Of a stretch of 64,000 bases of DNA, positions 61,545 through 64,000 are shown in pieces. A program made the translations under genes and the position numbers. The DNA lies in assembly GCA_010279815.1 (NCBI GenBank), contig QEOQ01000214.1, forward strand, positions 957,496 to 1,021,495, written 5' to 3'. The notes below the pieces were generated by a model that saw only the letters and a list, made by a program, of their open reading frames with translations, was not told where the DNA came from and searched no databases. Source of the DNA: Brachionus plicatilis. Taxonomy: Eukaryota > Rotifera > Eurotatoria > Ploima > Brachionidae. Position 1 is the stretch's first letter, and every line of letters starts with the position of its first letter.

Positions 61545-62579
61545 TTAATTTCTAAGTCGTAAAAGAGTTGACCATGGACCACATTTGGCCTGCAGAACTC
61601 GATTGTCAAATTCTCTTAACTTGACTGCACATTCCACATCACTTTCTTCCTCGTCATTATCAAACATTAATTGGGTATACTTATTCCAGCCAAACGAGTA
61701 GACACAGTTGTCTGTGTCCACCAAAATTGAGTGCTTGGCACCCAGAGACACTTGGTCTATTTTAACAGGCTGATTTGACACTTCGTCCCTGAGGTCAAGA
61801 AGAGTGGGCTCAGCAACAAAGACAGAATCAGAGTTAATTGTTTCCAGTTGAGAATTTGAATTCCAACCCCAAAGAAAACAGTGGTAATTTTGATCTATGA
61901 GTGCCGAATGCCATCCAGGACTTCCTGTGCATATTTTTTTAGCCTCAGCTACTTTTTTGAACTTGAAGTTGTTTTGAATTTTTGTGTCGCCTAGCTGACC
62001 CTTGGTGCCAATGCCGAATGAATAGACATCACCGGATTCTGTCAAAGCTAATAAATGCTCTTTGCCAGTGGTAAACTGAAGGCATTTTTCTGGTATTAAA
62101 ATTTTGTTCAATTCAATGTTTGATAGTGAGTCTTCATTCAAAGTTACTTCCATTTCGGAGACTTTTTTTTCCAATTCTTGTTTAGTTCTAAGTTCGAACA
62201 AACACTGGAGCCCGTCAGACTGGTTCTGGAATACATAGGTGTTTATGTCAGTTGATAAAATGACCAAGTTTTGGTCCTCTTTGAATTCTAGCGGAATTTC
62301 TTCAACTAATGTGTCGTAAGAGAACTGCAAAATTTGAAGAGAACAATTTTTTTTAATTAGGCACCAAAAGTAGTTGGTATTTGAACAGGCGCTTAGAATT
62401 TTATGCTCAGTTAATTTTTTGATTTTTTTTTCCGACCAGTCATAGAAAAATGCTTGGAACTCGGCTAGTAAGTAGATGCTTTCAATGGTTAGGAAAAAAA
62501 AGTCCAAATCTGAGTCCGTATCGAGCTGAATCCGCTCAGTTTTCATTTCAAGTGTGTTCAACCCTTGGAATAATATCAT
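61545..62579 (-). CDS. RCCD1: RCCD1-like protein with RCC1 repeats
   Basis: A single-exon frame of 344 residues starting at the ATG at 62577-62579. The N-terminal half is divergent. RCC1-type blades follow: GKEHLLALTESGDVYSFGIG, GSPGWHSALIDQN...FLWGWNSNSQL, LGAKHSILVDTDNCVYSFGW and a C-terminal AKCGPWSTLLRL. The order GWHS...WGWN.SQL, PTLLDL, CGPW.T matches vertebrate RCCD1, a partner of the histone demethylase KDM8, rather than RCC1 itself. It probably acts in the nucleus. It lies head-to-tail with DRC2, 115 bases upstream. The propeller seems shorter than the seven blades of RCC1. Confidence 0.8.
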   Translation of the reverse strand: MILFQGLNTLEMKTERIQLDTDSDLDFFFLTIESIYLLAEFQAFFYDWSEKKIKKLTEHKILSACSNTNYFWCLIKKNCSLQILQFSYDTLVEEIPLEFKEDQNLVILSTDINTYVFQNQSDGLQCLFELRTKQELEKKVSEMEVTLNEDSLSNIELNKILIPEKCLQFTTGKEHLLALTESGDVYSFGIGTKGQLGDTKIQNNFKFKKVAEAKKICTGSPGWHSALIDQNYHCFLWGWNSNSQLETINSDSVFVAEPTLLDLRDEVSNQPVKIDQVSLGAKHSILVDTDNCVYSFGWNKYTQLMFDNDEEESDVECAVKLREFDNRVLQAKCGPWSTLLRLRN

Positions 62580-64000
62580 CTTCTAATTTAACATTAATTA
62601 AAAATTTTAGATTTTAAAAAAGTTTATGAAATTTAAATGAAATTTAATTTAAAAAATTTAAAACTGTTTCAATAATTTTTAAACAAAAAGCATTATAAAT
62701 AAAAAAATATTTTGGGATAAATTTTTTTTATAAGACCAAATAATAAATATCTTGATTAAAAGTCGATTGAAAAAATTTCAATTAAATGTTATATTATCAT
62801 CTAAAAGTATTATTCTTCAATTAAAATATTGAATGACAATTATGAATATTAAATATAACTTAAAAGTATTAGTGGATATTTTTTTATCTAAATAGAACTG
62901 ATAACTATTAATTGTCAATAAAAAACTAACTGGCATAGATTTTAATTAATTAAAAATTTAAATGACAAAAAAATTATTTTAATTAATGTCCTAGAATCAT
63001 TATAGGAATTTAAATATTAGAGAAGTAAGCTGACTAAAAAAGCAGTCAAAAAAATTAGTAAATTTAAAATAAATAAATTTTTTTTAACTTAAAAATTTTG
63101 TTTATTGATTAATGATATTTTTTTAAACTTTACTTTGTTCGATACATTAAATGGCATATAAATAAATTTTGTTTTTTTAATTGTTTAGAACTCTGAGATT
63201 ATCATAAATTGTACAAAATAAAATTTTAAAATGTCAATTTAATTACCGTAAACTCGTGACCATTACTCTTAGAACAATGTCAAAATTTGGGTTTATTCTA
63301 TACGGAACTAATACCATGGAAGTTTTGCGCTTACTCTTAGTTTAAAGTCAGACGTCAAGGTTTATTCTAAAAAAATATAAAAAAATTTTATAACATGGTT
63401 TCGATGGTATTAGTTCCGTATGGAATAAACCCAAATTTTGACATTGTTCCAAGAGTAATGGTCACGAGTTTACGGTATCTATTATTTATTTATGTCGCAG
63501 ATTGTCCTAATAATACAATTTCAAGTGAAATGTACTGTCAAACATAACTTTTTTTTTCAAATAATGATAATGTTAAGATATTTAAGTTAAAATAAAAATA
63601 ATAATTTACAATAAGATTTACCTGTTTCAAATTATTAAATAATTTTTTATGTTTGCCCTGAAAGTAATGTAAATTAATTATATAAAGCATATCATGTAGA
63701 ATCCAGCCACTTATGCTTCAAAATAATATATTTTTTGTATCAAAACTGAAAAAAAATAATAAAATACTCTTATACTATTAGAAAAGATAATTTTTGCATG
63801 GAATTTCACAATATCTTTAATCCTTAATTTTTTTTGTCCTCTAATTCATATATTCTTTTTTGCTAATTTTTTTATGTCTAAAAGTTTACGTAAAAAAGTT
63901 GTTTTGATAGAATCGGCTTAAATATACTCAAGGTATCTCATCTAATCACTTATAATTACAAGTTAAGACCAAGACAAGTCAAGTCTTTAGAGCAAAATAA
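62580..64000. other. A+T-rich sequence upstream of RCCD1
   Basis: Apart from the element at 63246-63475, no gene or motif was recognised up to the window edge. Confidence 0.4.
63246..63475. mobile_element. TA-flanked inverted-repeat element, CCGTAAACTCGTG ends
   Basis: Arms of about 85 bases (63246-63330 and about 63391-63475) with TA at 63244-63245 and 63476-63477. The ends are CCGTAAACTCGTGACCATTA and its complement. It is non-coding. Confidence 0.87.

Overview
The window looks like nuclear DNA of a small, ciliated invertebrate animal with a very A+T-rich genome. A monogonont rotifer such as Brachionus would fit, but that is an inference from composition, short introns and gene content. 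Genes have GT-AG introns, many only about 50-90 bases long, and the protein families are animal ones: KY/hillarin-type protein, RPL19, mRPL32, TMEM184, ZDHHC23, DRC2, RCCD1 and a DEK-like protein. Between and inside the genes lies a dense layer of decayed mobile elements.

Layout. 1-5622: a mobile-element arm abutting a KY-type gene that is far richer in G+C than anything else here. 5950-10100: a broken LINE carrying a large inverted-repeat element, then a decayed unrecognised gene. 10700-14230: several inverted-repeat elements and a 40-base tandem array split by one of them. 14618-15500: RPL19. 15681-17227: two more elements. 18818-20033: two identical tRNA-Phe genes. 20178-23948: mRPL32, then a coiled-coil/WD40 gene 58 bases downstream. 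24345-34120: almost only mobile elements, including a possible Penelope-type remnant with a hammerhead ribozyme fold, an LTR-retrotransposon remnant, a deleted pogo/Tigger element and a broken DDE transposase. 36124-39703: DEK-like gene. 43434-44719: a deleted transposase gene holding a polypurine hairpin element. 46844-51293: TMEM184. 52980-54209: ZDHHC23. 54975-56548: a second LINE, split by a TA-flanked element. 57006-62579: DRC2 and RCCD1 on the minus strand, with a perfect 16-base RFX X-box palindrome between them.

The genes do not form one pathway. DRC2 is a motile-cilium gene whose start lies 75 bases from the X-box, which points to control by an RFX factor. RPL19 and mRPL32 are ribosomal, TMEM184 and ZDHHC23 are membrane proteins, and the KY-type protein has lost all three catalytic residues of its transglutaminase-like core.

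For the mobile elements I compared ends and flanks by eye. Thirteen have clear terminal inverted repeats with 8- or 9-base target duplications, and eight have ends flanked by TA. Several have inserted into other repeats so precisely that removing them restores the host reading frame or repeat unit. No searches or computations could be run, so family names rest on motifs I recognise.
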